From assembly GCA_019459485.1 (NCBI GenBank), contig JAIBEZ010000009.1:1-53128 (forward strand): a DNA stretch of 53,128 bases, given 5' to 3'. This DNA comes from Prolixibacteraceae bacterium (lineage in GTDB: Bacteria > Bacteroidota > Bacteroidia > Bacteroidales > Prolixibacteraceae). Both the position numbers and the translations under genes were made by a program. Positions within the stretch are counted from its first letter, which is position 1. Every line of letters starts with the position of its first letter. Shown piece by piece: positions 33,436-42,762 of the stretch. The notes under the pieces are model-generated. The model searched no databases. It had not been told where the DNA came from and saw only the letters and a program-made list of their open reading frames with translations.

Positions 33436-34674
33436 TCAGGATGGATTAGAACTTCTTCTGTCAGGCTTTTTGCCTGAAGAATAATTCCTTTTTCCCTGTG
33501 AACGGCCTCCTTTACGCGGAGGACGAACTTTATAAACGGGACCTTCGCCCAATTCGGACGGAACAGGAATCTTCAGGACTTCCATTTCGATCAGCTTTTC
33601 AATCCGGTCAAATTTTTCCATGTCCATTTCATTGATCAAACTGATGGCAATACCGGTTTTGTCGGCGCGGGCGGTTCTTCCAACACGATGCACATAATCT
33701 TCAGCAGATCCCGGAACATCGAAATTAATGATGAGATTGATGTCCTTTATATCAATTCCGCGACTTAAAACATCGGTGGCAACCAACACACGGGTACGTT
33801 TCGACCTGAAACGCATCACTACATCTTCCCGCTCCTTCTGTTCCAGATCTGACGAAATTCCTTCAACAACATTTCCGGCACGTTTCAGGTTTTTAACGAT
33901 TTCATTCACCTTTCGCTTGGTTGAACTAAATACCAGGATACTGTCCAAATCAGGTTTGTTCGAGATCAAACTGTTGATTACAGCAATTTTCTGGTTTTCG
34001 TGAACCACATACGCAGCCTGTAAAACGCCTTCAGCAGGTTTGGAAATGGAGGTACTGAATTCTACCGGATTCCTTAATATTTTTGAAGCAAGTTCCCTGA
34101 TCTTTTGCGGCATTGTTGCCGAGAACATCAATGTTTGCCGGTCTTCAGGAACATAACTGAGAATGCGCATGATATCGTCATAAAAACCAATATCGAGCAT
34201 ACGATCGGCTTCATCGAGAATTACATGTTTAATTTTATCAAATTGTACATAACCCAGGTTCAGGTGCGAAATTAATTTTCCGGGAGTAGCAACAATAATG
34301 TTGGTGCCTTTTGTCAGCGCTTTGCATTCGGCATCCCAGTCAGCGCCATCGCGCCCGCCATAAACTGTCACTGAATTGATGTTCAGGAAATATGAAAACC
34401 CTTGGATTTGCTGGTTAATCTGGATGGCAAGTTCGCGGGTCGGAACTATAATGAGCGTGCTCAAATTATGATTGTCTTCCACTGCCAGATGATCCAGAAT
34501 TGGCAATACAAATGCTGCGGTTTTACCAGTGCCGGTTTGCGCACACGCGAGAATATCGTCGCCTTTTAATATTGAAGGAATTGTAAGCTCTTGTATATCT
34601 GAGGCTTTTTCGTATCCCATGTACGAAATAGCTTCCAGAATTTTATCGTTCAATCCAAATTCATCAAATGTCAT
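33436..34674 (-). CDS. rhlE: DEAD-box RNA helicase, RhlE-like
   Basis: ATP-dependent RNA helicase of 412 residues, acting in the cytoplasm on structured RNA, ribosome assembly or decay. All motifs are present: Q motif (Gln28), AQTGTGKT (45-52), PTREL (78-82), DEAD (154-157), SAT (185-187), ATDVLSRGIDI and HRVGRTAR (329-336). A short basic Arg/Lys/Gly/Ser tail follows the core from about residue 385, as in RhlE/CsdA-type proteins. It is divergent from yebC across a 165-nt gap holding -7 elements for both genes. Confidence 0.92.
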   Translation of the reverse strand: MTFDEFGLNDKILEAISYMGYEKASDIQELTIPSILKGDDILACAQTGTGKTAAFVLPILDHLAVEDNHNLSTLIIVPTRELAIQINQQIQGFSYFLNINSVTVYGGRDGADWDAECKALTKGTNIIVATPGKLISHLNLGYVQFDKIKHVILDEADRMLDIGFYDDIMRILSYVPEDRQTLMFSATMPQKIRELASKILRNPVEFSTSISKPAEGVLQAAYVVHENQKIAVINSLISNKPDLDSILVFSSTKRKVNEIVKNLKRAGNVVEGISSDLEQKEREDVVMRFRSKRTRVLVATDVLSRGIDIKDINLIINFDVPGSAEDYVHRVGRTARADKTGIAISLINEMDMEKFDRIEKLIEMEVLKIPVPSELGEGPVYKVRPPRKGGRSQGKRNYSSGKKPDRRSSNPS

Positions 34675-34717
34675 ATTGTCAATAAGTATTAATTCATCCT
34701 ATTTCGGAACAGATGCG

Positions 34718-34725
34718 CAAAAGTA
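34718..34725 (-). promoter_or_regulatory. -7 promoter element of the helicase gene
   Basis: Minus-strand TACTTTTG is an exact match to the Bacteroidota -7 consensus TAnnTTTG and lies 43 nt before the start codon. A clear -33 TTTG at the normal distance is not seen. Confidence 0.55.
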
Positions 34726-34781
34726 CAAAAACTTTGGCAACAATATTTCAGGTATTGTTACGCTAAAAACAATTCAATTTG

Positions 34782-34789
34782 TATTTTTG
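34782..34789 (+). promoter_or_regulatory. -7 promoter element of yebC
   Basis: TATTTTTG matches TAnnTTTG exactly and lies 50 nt before the yebC start. The -33 region is only a weak match (ATTG). Confidence 0.55.
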
Positions 34790-34839
34790 TGCCTCTTTAA
34801 AAATAAGATAAACAAAACTATCACTTAAAATATTCTGAT

Positions 34840-35550
34840 ATGGGAAGAGCGTTCGAATACCGAAGAGCAACCAAAGAAAAACGTTGGGATAAAATGTCGC
34901 GTACATTTCCAAAATTAGGAAAAGCGATTACTGTTGCTGCCCGTGAAGGGGTACCGGATCCGGATATGAATTCAAAACTTCGCACGGCGATACAAAATGC
35001 GAAGGCACAAAATATGCCGAAAGACAACATCGATGCAGCCATTAAACGTGCCTCAGGCAAGGATGCCGAAACTTTTGTGGAAATAAACTACGAAGGAAAA
35101 GGCCCTCACGGAGTATTGATTTTTGTTGAGTGTGCAACCGACAATCCGACCCGGACTGTCGCAAATGTGAAAATGTATTTCAACAAAGCCGGAGGTGCAC
35201 TGGTACCAACAGGTTCGCTCGAATTCATGTTTTCGCGTAAAGCTGTTTTTGAATTTCAGAAAAAAGACGGAATGAACATCGAAGATCTCGAACTGGAATT
35301 GATAGACGCCGGACTGGAAGAAATTGAAGAAAACGAAGGAATTATTTATGCTTCAGGAGATTACACCAACTTTGGAACTTTGTCGCAAGCACTCGAATCG
35401 TTAAAAATTGAATTTACAAAAGCCAACCTCCAACGAATCCCGAATACTCCGGTTGAGTTTACCGAAGAACAATTGGTTGACATCGAAAAACTGATCGATA
35501 AGATTGAAGATGACGACGACATTCAATCTGTATTCACCAATATTGCCTGA
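34840..35550 (+). CDS. yebC: YebC/PmpR family protein (TACO1-like)
   Basis: Cytoplasmic protein of the YebC/TACO1 family, long annotated as a transcription regulator and more recently linked to relief of ribosome stalling at proline-rich stretches. The family segments are the N-terminal [52 protein letters not shown] and [20 protein letters not shown] three-domain length of 236 residues is usual. The N-terminus FEYRR differs from the common GHSKW form but is typical of Bacteroidota copies. A strong terminator follows. Confidence 0.93.
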   Translation: MGRAFEYRRATKEKRWDKMSRTFPKLGKAITVAAREGVPDPDMNSKLRTAIQNAKAQNMPKDNIDAAIKRASGKDAETFVEINYEGKGPHGVLIFVECATDNPTRTVANVKMYFNKAGGALVPTGSLEFMFSRKAVFEFQKKDGMNIEDLELELIDAGLEEIEENEGIIYASGDYTNFGTLSQALESLKIEFTKANLQRIPNTPVEFTEEQLVDIEKLIDKIEDDDDIQSVFTNIA

Positions 35551-35579
35551 GACAGTTTAACGATTCAGTGTTAAAACAT

Positions 35580-35638
35580 AAAGTCCGCCGGTAAAAATTG
35601 CCATCATGCAAGATTAACCGACGGACTTTCTTATTTTT
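35580..35638 (+). terminator. Intrinsic terminator after yebC
   Basis: AAAGTCCGCCGGT (35580-35592) pairs with ACCGACGGACTTT (35617-35629) with a single mismatch, and CTTATTTTT follows. Confidence 0.85.
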
Positions 35639-35679
35639 ATACTTCGGATTTATTCATTTCAGTTTTTAAAACAACATTG

Positions 35680-36195
35680 ATGAGCAAACGTGAACTCAGA
35701 AAATACCTGAAAGACTTGACCAAAGAGCAACTTGAAGATCAAATAGTTGATTTGTACAACCGATTCGGAAATGTGAAGGAATATTACGATTTCGCATTCA
35801 ATCCCAACGAAAACAAATTAACTGAGCAATGCCGCTTTCAGATTAGCAAAGAATACTATCCCGTTAGCAGCCGAAAAGCAAAAATGCGACGATCGGTGGC
35901 CCAAAAATGGATTAAAAAACTGATTTCGCTGGATGCCGATGCTTCGTTACTGGCCGATGTAATGTTTTTCAATATAGAAATAGCCCAAACATTTGCTAGT
36001 GAACACATTATACGTCAGGAATCATTCTTCACCAGCATGTACAAATCGTTCGATGAAGCGCTGCGGTTTGTTTCCGAAAAAGGTATTTTAACTGAATTCA
36101 GAGGCCGGATAGAAAAAATTGCCGGAGATGCCTGGGATCAGAAGTGGCCAAACAGAAATGCGTTTGAAGACATTGCAGATATGTATCTTCAGTAA
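35680..36195 (+). CDS. DUF6155-like small protein
   Basis: Protein of 171 residues with no signal peptide. It starts at the ATG at 35680; the frame also allows a TTG one codon earlier. The sequence SKRELRKYLKDLTKEQLEDQIVDLYNRF and VKEYYDFAFNPNENKL resembles DUF6155 proteins of Bacteroidota, whose function is unknown. It is helical and charged, probably cytoplasmic. Its end overlaps the convergent secreted-protein gene by 7 nt. Confidence 0.7.
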   Translation: MSKRELRKYLKDLTKEQLEDQIVDLYNRFGNVKEYYDFAFNPNENKLTEQCRFQISKEYYPVSSRKAKMRRSVAQKWIKKLISLDADASLLADVMFFNIEIAQTFASEHIIRQESFFTSMYKSFDEALRFVSEKGILTEFRGRIEKIAGDAWDQKWPNRNAFEDIADMYLQ

Positions 36196-36839
36196 TCTGA
36201 TTCCAAAAACTTAATCATTTCAACAATACTTTCCTGATTTTCATATTTCACATCGTGCTTTTTCAGGTACGCTTTGCATAAATTCTCTTTATCATCAAAT
36301 AATTTCGACAACTGGCGAATGCTTATAAACTTGTTCTCTTTTCCATCCTTTTTCAGCCAGTAATCAATGAATGGTCTCGTTTCATAACCTTCAGGCAATT
36401 TCAGTTCGTAAACCTGACCGCCCGAAAAATACGATGAGTAAGTACTGGTAGCCGATGTTTGGGAGGTTCCACCATATGCTGCCGGTTTTCCGGGATCTTT
36501 CACATTGCATTTGTGCTCGGCATACAAAGCAAATTTTGACTGGTAAATAAGCTCGACAAATTTATTATCCAGCGGAAAGAATTTTCGGCCTTGAATGTAA
36601 ACTGTATCCACTTGTTCTAACTGACCAAGCGCCAGTTTTGTGCCCTTGTTGTCAAAAATCATTTCTTCTGTCAACGAATTGTAATTTAACAAGGCCTCAT
36701 TTTTCACGCCTGTTTTCATTAATACAACCCCTTTGGTAAATTCCAGAAAAAGGTAATGCGACAATTCCACAACTTTAACCTGAGAATAGCCTGAAGCAGC
36801 AAAAACACTCATAATCAGCAAGTAAAAAACTCGTTTCAT
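36189..36839 (-). CDS. Unknown secreted protein
   Basis: Protein of 216 residues with a clear signal peptide (MKRVFYLLIMSVFAASGYSQ), start chosen at the ATG at 36839. The mature part has VELSHYLFLEFTKGVVLMKTG, a stretch on a stored value (YNSLTEEMIFDNKGTKLALGQ) and a serine/threonine-rich loop near residues 125-140. I do not recognise a family. It overlaps the DUF6155-like gene tail to tail. Confidence 0.75.
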   Translation of the reverse strand: MKRVFYLLIMSVFAASGYSQVKVVELSHYLFLEFTKGVVLMKTGVKNEALLNYNSLTEEMIFDNKGTKLALGQLEQVDTVYIQGRKFFPLDNKFVELIYQSKFALYAEHKCNVKDPGKPAAYGGTSQTSATSTYSSYFSGGQVYELKLPEGYETRPFIDYWLKKDGKENKFISIRQLSKLFDDKENLCKAYLKKHDVKYENQESIVEMIKFLESDY

Positions 36840-36955
36840 AGCCAAAGTTCTTTGTTTAACGACGATTTAGAAAACCGAAAAATTATATAAAATCCAAAGT
36901 TATAATTAGTTTGAAATTATTCCTGAATTTAATGAGGAGGTTTTAAGATTTTTTT

Positions 36956-36963
36956 TAGTTTTG
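36956..36963 (+). promoter_or_regulatory. -7 promoter element of tRNA-Leu
   Basis: TAGTTTTG matches TAnnTTTG exactly and ends 18 nt before the first base of the mature tRNA. Confidence 0.6.
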
Positions 36964-36981
36964 CACACACAAAATTTGAAT

Positions 36982-37065
36982 GCCCAGATGGTGAAATTGG
37001 TAGACACGCCAGCTTGAGGGGCTGGTGCCAGTTACGGTGTGCAAGTTCGAGTCTTGTTCTGGGCA
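36982..37065 (+). tRNA. tRNA-Leu (anticodon GAG)
   Basis: The acceptor arms GCCCAGA (36982-36988) and TCTGGGC (37058-37064) pair fully and the discriminator base is A. The anticodon stem CCAGC/GCTGG holds the loop TTGAGGG with GAG at 37016-37018. The T arm contains GTTCGAG, and the long variable arm fits tRNA-Leu. CCA is not encoded. Confidence 0.96.
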
Positions 37066-37088
37066 CTGAAATAAAATCAAATTAGATC

Positions 37089-37130
37089 AAAAGCGCTTAA
37101 ATCCAAACGATTTAAGCGCTTTTATTTTTG
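37089..37130 (+). terminator. Intrinsic terminator after tRNA-Leu
   Basis: AAAAGCGCTTAAATC (37089-37103) and its exact complement (37109-37123) form a 15-bp stem with a 5-nt loop, followed by ATTTTTGG. Confidence 0.88.
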
Positions 37131-37221
37131 GCAGGAACATCAAAAAACTTCATCAAAAGTCATGTTTAAAGGGTTAAAATAGTGACCATGACTTTTAGGA
37201 TATATTTGAATTAAATCGGGC

Positions 37222-37229
37222 TATCTTTG
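37222..37229 (+). promoter_or_regulatory. -7 promoter element of the ECF sigma gene
   Basis: TATCTTTG matches TAnnTTTG exactly. It would place the transcript start near 37236, downstream of the first possible start codon (TTG at 37227), which favours a later start for the sigma factor. Confidence 0.5.
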
Positions 37230-37256
37230 CTGTTCAAATTAAAACTGTTTTTTTAC

Positions 37257-37880
37257 TTGAAAGAGGGTCAGGAATATTTGGAGGCATTGAAACTTGGCAG
37301 CGAAAAAGCTTTCAGGGAAATAATGGATTGTTGGTATAAACGACTTTTTAATTTTGCCAACGGGTATCTTAATAATCAGGAAAACACAAAAGAAGTGCTT
37401 CAGGATGTTTTCCTTAAATTGTGGGACAACCGCCACCAACTTGCAGAGAATACCGTTTTGAATGCTTATTTATTTACTTTGACAAGGAATCGATGCATTG
37501 ACCTGATCCGGCGCGAACGTTTGGTAATACAATTCAAAAATGACAAACAGGAAGAATACCTGCGTTTAAGCGAAAACTTCGAAGCTTTGTCAGACCCGAT
37601 TCTGGACAATATTTTTGCGCGGGAAGTTCAGAATGAAGTAAATCGCGTCGTTATGTTTTTGCCTGAACAATGCAAGAAAGTTTTCACATTAAGCCGTTCG
37701 AATGGATTGAAAAACAAGGAGATAAGTACAATGCTGAATCTCTCTGAAAAAACAATTGAAAGTCATCTCACCAAAGCCCTCAAATCAATCAGGCTGGCAC
37801 TCGAACAAAAATTCCCCGGATCACTAAATCTCATCCTGATTTTGGGGCAAAAAATCAGGTCATTCAAAAAATATTCCTGA
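37257..37880 (+). CDS. ECF-type RNA polymerase sigma factor
   Basis: Sigma-70 family, ECF type, that probably switches on the alpha-mannan locus next to it. Region 2 reads ALKLGSEKAFREIMDCWYKRLFNFANGYLN...VLQDVFLKLWDNR. Region 4 has FLPEQCKKVFTLSRSNGLKNKEISTMLNLSEKTIESHLTKALKSI with its helix-turn-helix. No ATG precedes region 2 in this frame. The TTG at 37257 is chosen because it starts MKEGQEYLEALK, natural for the family, and lies after the inferred transcript start; a TTG at 37227 is the alternative. A FecR anti-sigma gene follows after a 343-nt gap with a phased repeat array. Confidence 0.9.
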   Translation: MKEGQEYLEALKLGSEKAFREIMDCWYKRLFNFANGYLNNQENTKEVLQDVFLKLWDNRHQLAENTVLNAYLFTLTRNRCIDLIRRERLVIQFKNDKQEEYLRLSENFEALSDPILDNIFAREVQNEVNRVVMFLPEQCKKVFTLSRSNGLKNKEISTMLNLSEKTIESHLTKALKSIRLALEQKFPGSLNLILILGQKIRSFKKYS

Positions 37881-37956
37881 CGCTCAAAACTGAATTGACA
37901 AAATCAATTCCCGATCGTGAAATATTTTTTTTCGGGTGTCCGTAATATTAGCCAAT

Positions 37957-38043
37957 GTCATTAAAGTCATTCAATTGTCATTTGGCAGTCATTAAGTTGC
38001 CGGCAAATGACAATTGAATGACTACCAAATGACCACAACTGAC
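37957..38043. repeat. Inverted, helically phased GTCATT/AATGAC array, second copy
   Basis: GTCATT begins at 37957, 37966, 37977 and 37988, and the inverted AATGAC at 38006, 38017 and 38028 with a degenerate ACTGAC at 38038, giving spacings of 9-11. The 19-mers at 37965-37983 and 38005-38023 are exact inverted repeats. The array occupies part of the 343-nt gap between the sigma and anti-sigma genes; nothing else recognisable is in that gap. Confidence 0.75.
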
Positions 38044-38223
38044 AGAAGTAAAATGTCAAATGGGTATGTAAAAGAACAATCATATTTATTCTAACCATTC
38101 TCCATTTTTATCTCACTGTATATCATCTACTTGCGACACATGTAAATTAAACCTTAAAAAAAGATCAATTTAAACTCAGGGTGAATTGCCTTTTGTTCGT
38201 TTTAAAATCATAACACTGAATAA

Positions 38224-39210
38224 ATGACTGAAGAAATCTTATACAAATACATTTCAGAACAAGCCGATGCTGAAGAAAGCCTTATAGTGAAGCAATGGGT
38301 TGGCAATTCTGAAGAACGAAAAAGAGAATTATCCAGATTGAAAAATATTTGGATTCTTTCGGGTTTGGACAATGAAATTGACCCGGCAATTAAAGCATCC
38401 GAAACTGAAAGGATTTGGAGCATTATCAAAAAACTGAATGTTGATGTAAGGCGTAAAAGTTTGCGTTTGCAGTTTCTGAAATATGCTGCAGCCATAGTGC
38501 TCATTATCGGAATCTCAGGAACGATTGGTTTTTTTGTTTCAACATCAGTTTCGAACTCAAATACAAAATTTACCGAAATCAACGTTCCGAAAGGCGAACG
38601 CTCAAGCGTTGTGTTACCCGATGGTTCAACAGTTCGGATAAACAGCAATTCGCAGCTGAAATTTTCATCCTCGTTTAATTCCGGAAAACGCAAAGTTATT
38701 CTCTCCGGTGAAGCCTATTTTGATGTTGCCCACGATAAATCGCGTCCTTTTATTGTAGAAACTCAATCGTTGCAAATTGAAGTGCTCGGAACACGATTTA
38801 ATGTAAGTAGTTACCCGAATGATCATCTAACCACCACTTTTTTGGAAGTCGGGAAGGTGAAAATCAGCGGTGCCGGTAATGACAATGTCATTCTCAATCC
38901 CAATGAATCTTTCGAGTTCAACAAGCTTTCCCGCGAGTCGAGGAAAATAGTTATGAATGATAACCGGATGATGGATTGGACAAAGGGCGTGATGACCATA
39001 AATGGAGAAACAATTGGCGAACTTGCAAAAAAGATTGAACGCCGGTTTAATGTTACCATCACATTTATGGATGACGCGGTCAAGGATCATGTTTATACCG
39101 GATCTATTAAAGATGAAGATTTGAATACCGTTCTGGAAGCAATAAAATTTGCTTCATCAATAGAATACAAGCGCGAGGGGAATCGAATCGTTCTTTCAAG
39201 CTCGGAATAA
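38224..39210 (+). CDS. FecR-family anti-sigma factor
   Basis: Inner-membrane anti-sigma protein of 328 residues that would hold the upstream ECF sigma factor and release it when the SusC receptor signals. The cytoplasmic N-terminus (about 1-78) is followed by one membrane segment (FLKYAAAIVLIIGISGTIGF, about 80-100). The periplasmic FecR domain (INVPKGERSSVVLPDGSTVRINSNS, VILSGEAYFDVAHD) and a C-terminal DUF4974/STN-like domain (GELAKKIERRFNVTITF) complete it. It precedes a terminator and then susC. Confidence 0.93.
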   Translation: MTEEILYKYISEQADAEESLIVKQWVGNSEERKRELSRLKNIWILSGLDNEIDPAIKASETERIWSIIKKLNVDVRRKSLRLQFLKYAAAIVLIIGISGTIGFFVSTSVSNSNTKFTEINVPKGERSSVVLPDGSTVRINSNSQLKFSSSFNSGKRKVILSGEAYFDVAHDKSRPFIVETQSLQIEVLGTRFNVSSYPNDHLTTTFLEVGKVKISGAGNDNVILNPNESFEFNKLSRESRKIVMNDNRMMDWTKGVMTINGETIGELAKKIERRFNVTITFMDDAVKDHVYTGSIKDEDLNTVLEAIKFASSIEYKREGNRIVLSSSE

Positions 39211-39216
39211 AAAAAT

Positions 39217-39249
39217 ACCGGAAAATGTTTGCAGCATTTCCCGGTTTTC
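39217..39249 (+). terminator. Terminator after the anti-sigma gene
   Basis: ACCGGAAAATG (39217-39227) pairs with CATTTCCCGGT (39235-39245) with one G-U pair, followed by TTTC. A second small hairpin, GTGCCT/AGGCAC (39269-39297) then ATTTTT, lies just before susC. The receptor genes are thus probably a separate transcription unit. Confidence 0.65.
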
Positions 39250-39328
39250 AGAAGTTAATCAATTTATCGTGCCTGGTGATTTGCCGTCGGTAGGCACAAT
39301 TTTTAACCACCAAAATGTTTTCAAATTT

Positions 39329-42300
39329 ATGAAAAAAAAACGAAAAAAGGATTATCCTGATTACATCAGGCGAATCAGAAAGGGATTGTTAATTATGAAA
39401 TTATCTCTGTTATTAATGGTATTCGGAGTGCTGCAAAGCGCTGCATCTGCCTATTCGCAAACATGGCGCATTAGTTTGAACGAAAAAGAAATTTCGATCA
39501 GGGAAGTGCTAAAGCGAATTGAGGATAAAAGTGAGTTCCGATTCTTCTACGAGGAAAAAAAACTCAATGTAGATGCAAAGGTTATTATCGACCTCAATAA
39601 TAACACGATTGAGGAGGCATTAGCTAAATTATTCAACAGTCAGGGTATTGATTACAAAATACTTGACAACAACTTCATCGTATTAAAACCCAACGGAGAT
39701 TCCAGCAAAACCTCTTTGGAGTTAATTCAACAGCAGCAAAAATCAGTCTCCGGAAAGGTGACAGATTCTTCAGGCTCGCCGGTTCCCGGGGTTTCAATAT
39801 TGATAAAAGGCACAGCCACCGGAACGATTACTGATTCTGACGGAGCCTACTCGTTGTCGAATATTCCGGAAAATGCCATTTTGCAGTTTTCATTTATTGG
39901 AATGAAAATGCAGGACATTTCGGTTGGAACGAAAACAAAAATCGATGTTTTGCTTGAGGATGAAAATTTCGGCATTGATGAAGTGGTGGTAATTGGATAC
40001 GGAACCACACAAAAGAAAAACCTCATCGGCGCCGTCGATCAGATTAACGCAGGTGTTTTGGAAGACCGTCCGGTTAGCAATACCGTACAGGCACTTCAGG
40101 GCGCTTCGGCCAACCTGGTTATTCAGCAACGAAGCATGAACCCGAACGACAACAGCATGAACATCAATATTCGTGGTATCAGTACGATGAATAACAACGA
40201 TCCGCTGGTTGTAATTGACGGGTTGATTACTGAAATGGAAAGCCTGAATAAAATAAATCCTTCGGATATCGATAATATTTCGGTTCTGAAAGATGCAGGA
40301 AGCGCTGCCATTTATGGTTCACGCTCTTCGAACGGGGTTATTCTTGTGACCACCAAAAAAGGATCAAAAAACAATAAACCGGTTATCCGCCTCAATACGA
40401 TGGCAGGTATTCAGGATCCCAAATTATTGTACACACCGGTAAAAGGATACGAAAATGCCTTGCTTAAAAACCAGGCATTAATAAACGGAGGTTCATCACC
40501 CATTTATAGTCCGCAACAAATCAGAGACTTCCAGACAAATGGAGATGGACAATGGTTTTTAGATGGGATTATGCAAAAAGGCCTGCAGCAAAACTACAAT
40601 GCCAGCATGAGCGGTGGAAACGAAACTTCAACCTACATGATCTCTGCCGGTTATTACAATCAGGAAAGCAATTTTGTCGGTAATTTTGGAGCCGAACGGT
40701 TCAATTTCCGCACAAACCTGGTAAACCAATACGGGAAACTAAAGGTAAGCGCTCTCATGGCTTATAGCCGCTCCATCCAAAATGCGCCGAATTCAAGCGC
40801 CGGAACTTTGATTGTAGATGGCGGACGTATCCCAAACTACTACAATTATAAGATGAAGGCTGAAAATGGCCATTATCTGACGAATGATGTTCTTTCAGAA
40901 TTCAACCCGCTCGGAATGCTTGAAGCTGGCGGATATCAGAAAAAAGATGAAGACAACTTTAACGGAAGTCTGAACATGGAATTGGAATTAGCAAAAGGAT
41001 TGACAGCAAAAGGTTTGGTTGGACTTGATTTAAGCGCCAATCACAGGTTTATCAGAAGTCTGGAAGTTCCGTTCTATGCCAGTGAAACTGCCACCGTTCC
41101 CAGCTCATTTGCCAACAGTACAAGGAATACAGAAGATTACAACGAAAAGAAGTATATTCTGAATACCCAATTTCTGTTGAATTATGACCGCACTTTTAAT
41201 TCGGCTCACAATTTTTCAGGAATGCTTGGTATTTCAAACGAATCCTTTAACCGGCAAGCCAATGAGATTAAAAAGAAATACACAGACAGGGATTTAGGTC
41301 TTCCTGAATCGGAAACAGAACTTGATCCGACCAGCTACAATACTCCGGCTCAAACTCAGGAACGAAGTATTTCTTCATTGTTTGGCCGTGCAGGGTACAA
41401 TTACCTGGGCAAATATTACGGTGAAGTCAGTTTCAGGTATGATGGTTCGTCCAAATTTTCCAAAGATTACCGTTGGGGATTCTTCCCGTCAATTTCTGCC
41501 GGCTGGAGATTATCAGAAGAAAACTTCATGACTTCTTATCGCGATAAAGTAGGCGGTCTGAAAATCAGAGGTTCTTATGGTATATTAGGAAATCAAAATG
41601 TAGAGGATTATTCCTATTTCACAACTTATAATGTGTATAACAATTCGTATGGATTTAATAACGAAGCAGTTTCAGGAACAGGATTTAATTTTGGGAATAC
41701 TGAACTTCAATGGGAACAATCGGCAACCTTTAACATAGGTGTTGATGTTACCTTCTTTAGCAATAAACTCTATGCTTCGTTGGATTATTTTAATAAAATA
41801 ACTTCAGACATCTTATTAAATCCAGTAGTTCCAAGCGTTTTTGGTGGTGCTTTTCCCAGAGAAAATGCTGGTGAAATGAAAAACCAGGGATGGGAAACCA
41901 CTATTGGATATCGGGGAAAAACTGGCCAGTTCAAACATAACGTTAGCCTCAATTTTGCTGATACGAAGAATGAAGTTATTTATTTCGGAGGAAACGAGCG
42001 GATTGACCCAAGTGACCAAATGTCGAAAATCATCCGTGAAGGCAATCCCTTTGGTTCATATTTCGGGTTCAAGACCGACGGCTATTTCAATAATTATGAG
42101 GAAATTGCAAGCAGTGCGCTGCCTGTTGGCGCCACGGTGCAACCCGGCGATGTTCGATACGAAGATTACTTTGAAGATGGTGTAATTGATGAAAAAGACC
42201 GCCAGGTTTTAGGCAATGCTTTCCCCCGTTATACTTTTGGATTGAATTATAATCTGGATTGGAAAGGTTTCGATCTCGGATTATTGATTCAGGGAGTTGG

Positions 42301-42751
42301 AAAACGCGACATGTTTTTACGCGGCGAATTGGTTGAGCCTTTTCACTCCAATTATTCTTATGTGATGTACACCCATCAGCTCGACTACTGGACACCGACA
42401 AACCTGGACGCGAGATGGCCACGGTTGTCATCTCCGGGATCAGCATCCAATACCAATAACTATCAAAAGAGCTCTGATATTTACATCTTCAACGCTGCTT
42501 ACCTGCGCTTGAAAAATATTCAGATCGGATACACTTTGCCAACTCAGCTCACCTCTCAGGTTGGAATTAAAAAATTACGGGTCAATGTGAATGCCCAAAA
42601 CTTGTTTACACTTTCCAATGTATCGTTTATCGATCCTGAATCGTCTGAATTCGGAAATAACATGGGTGGCGTAGGTGGTACAGGCGCAAACAGCGGACGT
42701 AATTATCCAACACTGAAATACTACGGATTTGGTTTAGACCTGGAATTTTAA
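39329..42751 (+). CDS. susC: SusC/RagA TonB-dependent receptor with STN signalling domain
   Basis: Outer-membrane importer of oligosaccharides, 1140 residues from the ATG at 39329; upstream codons in frame do not look coding. A long basic start (MKKKRKKDYPDY) precedes the signal sequence. Then come an STN domain (SIREVLKRIEDKSEFRFFY), a carboxypeptidase-regulatory beta-sandwich (VSGKVTDSSGSPVPGVSILI), the plug (DEVVVIGYGTTQKKNLIGAV, LKDAGSAAIYGSRSSNGV) and a 22-strand barrel ending in LKYYGFGLDLEF. The STN domain, with the sigma and FecR genes next door, indicates ligand-driven trans-envelope signalling. Followed after 11 nt by susD. Confidence 0.95.
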   Translation: MKKKRKKDYPDYIRRIRKGLLIMKLSLLLMVFGVLQSAASAYSQTWRISLNEKEISIREVLKRIEDKSEFRFFYEEKKLNVDAKVIIDLNNNTIEEALAKLFNSQGIDYKILDNNFIVLKPNGDSSKTSLELIQQQQKSVSGKVTDSSGSPVPGVSILIKGTATGTITDSDGAYSLSNIPENAILQFSFIGMKMQDISVGTKTKIDVLLEDENFGIDEVVVIGYGTTQKKNLIGAVDQINAGVLEDRPVSNTVQALQGASANLVIQQRSMNPNDNSMNINIRGISTMNNNDPLVVIDGLITEMESLNKINPSDIDNISVLKDAGSAAIYGSRSSNGVILVTTKKGSKNNKPVIRLNTMAGIQDPKLLYTPVKGYENALLKNQALINGGSSPIYSPQQIRDFQTNGDGQWFLDGIMQKGLQQNYNASMSGGNETSTYMISAGYYNQESNFVGNFGAERFNFRTNLVNQYGKLKVSALMAYSRSIQNAPNSSAGTLIVDGGRIPNYYNYKMKAENGHYLTNDVLSEFNPLGMLEAGGYQKKDEDNFNGSLNMELELAKGLTAKGLVGLDLSANHRFIRSLEVPFYASETATVPSSFANSTRNTEDYNEKKYILNTQFLLNYDRTFNSAHNFSGMLGISNESFNRQANEIKKKYTDRDLGLPESETELDPTSYNTPAQTQERSISSLFGRAGYNYLGKYYGEVSFRYDGSSKFSKDYRWGFFPSISAGWRLSEENFMTSYRDKVGGLKIRGSYGILGNQNVEDYSYFTTYNVYNNSYGFNNEAVSGTGFNFGNTELQWEQSATFNIGVDVTFFSNKLYASLDYFNKITSDILLNPVVPSVFGGAFPRENAGEMKNQGWETTIGYRGKTGQFKHNVSLNFADTKNEVIYFGGNERIDPSDQMSKIIREGNPFGSYFGFKTDGYFNNYEEIASSALPVGATVQPGDVRYEDYFEDGVIDEKDRQVLGNAFPRYTFGLNYNLDWKGFDLGLLIQGVGKRDMFLRGELVEPFHSNYSYVMYTHQLDYWTPTNLDARWPRLSSPGSASNTNNYQKSSDIYIFNAAYLRLKNIQIGYTLPTQLTSQVGIKKLRVNVNAQNLFTLSNVSFIDPESSEFGNNMGGVGGTGANSGRNYPTLKYYGFGLDLEF

Positions 42752-42762
42752 AACGAATATAA

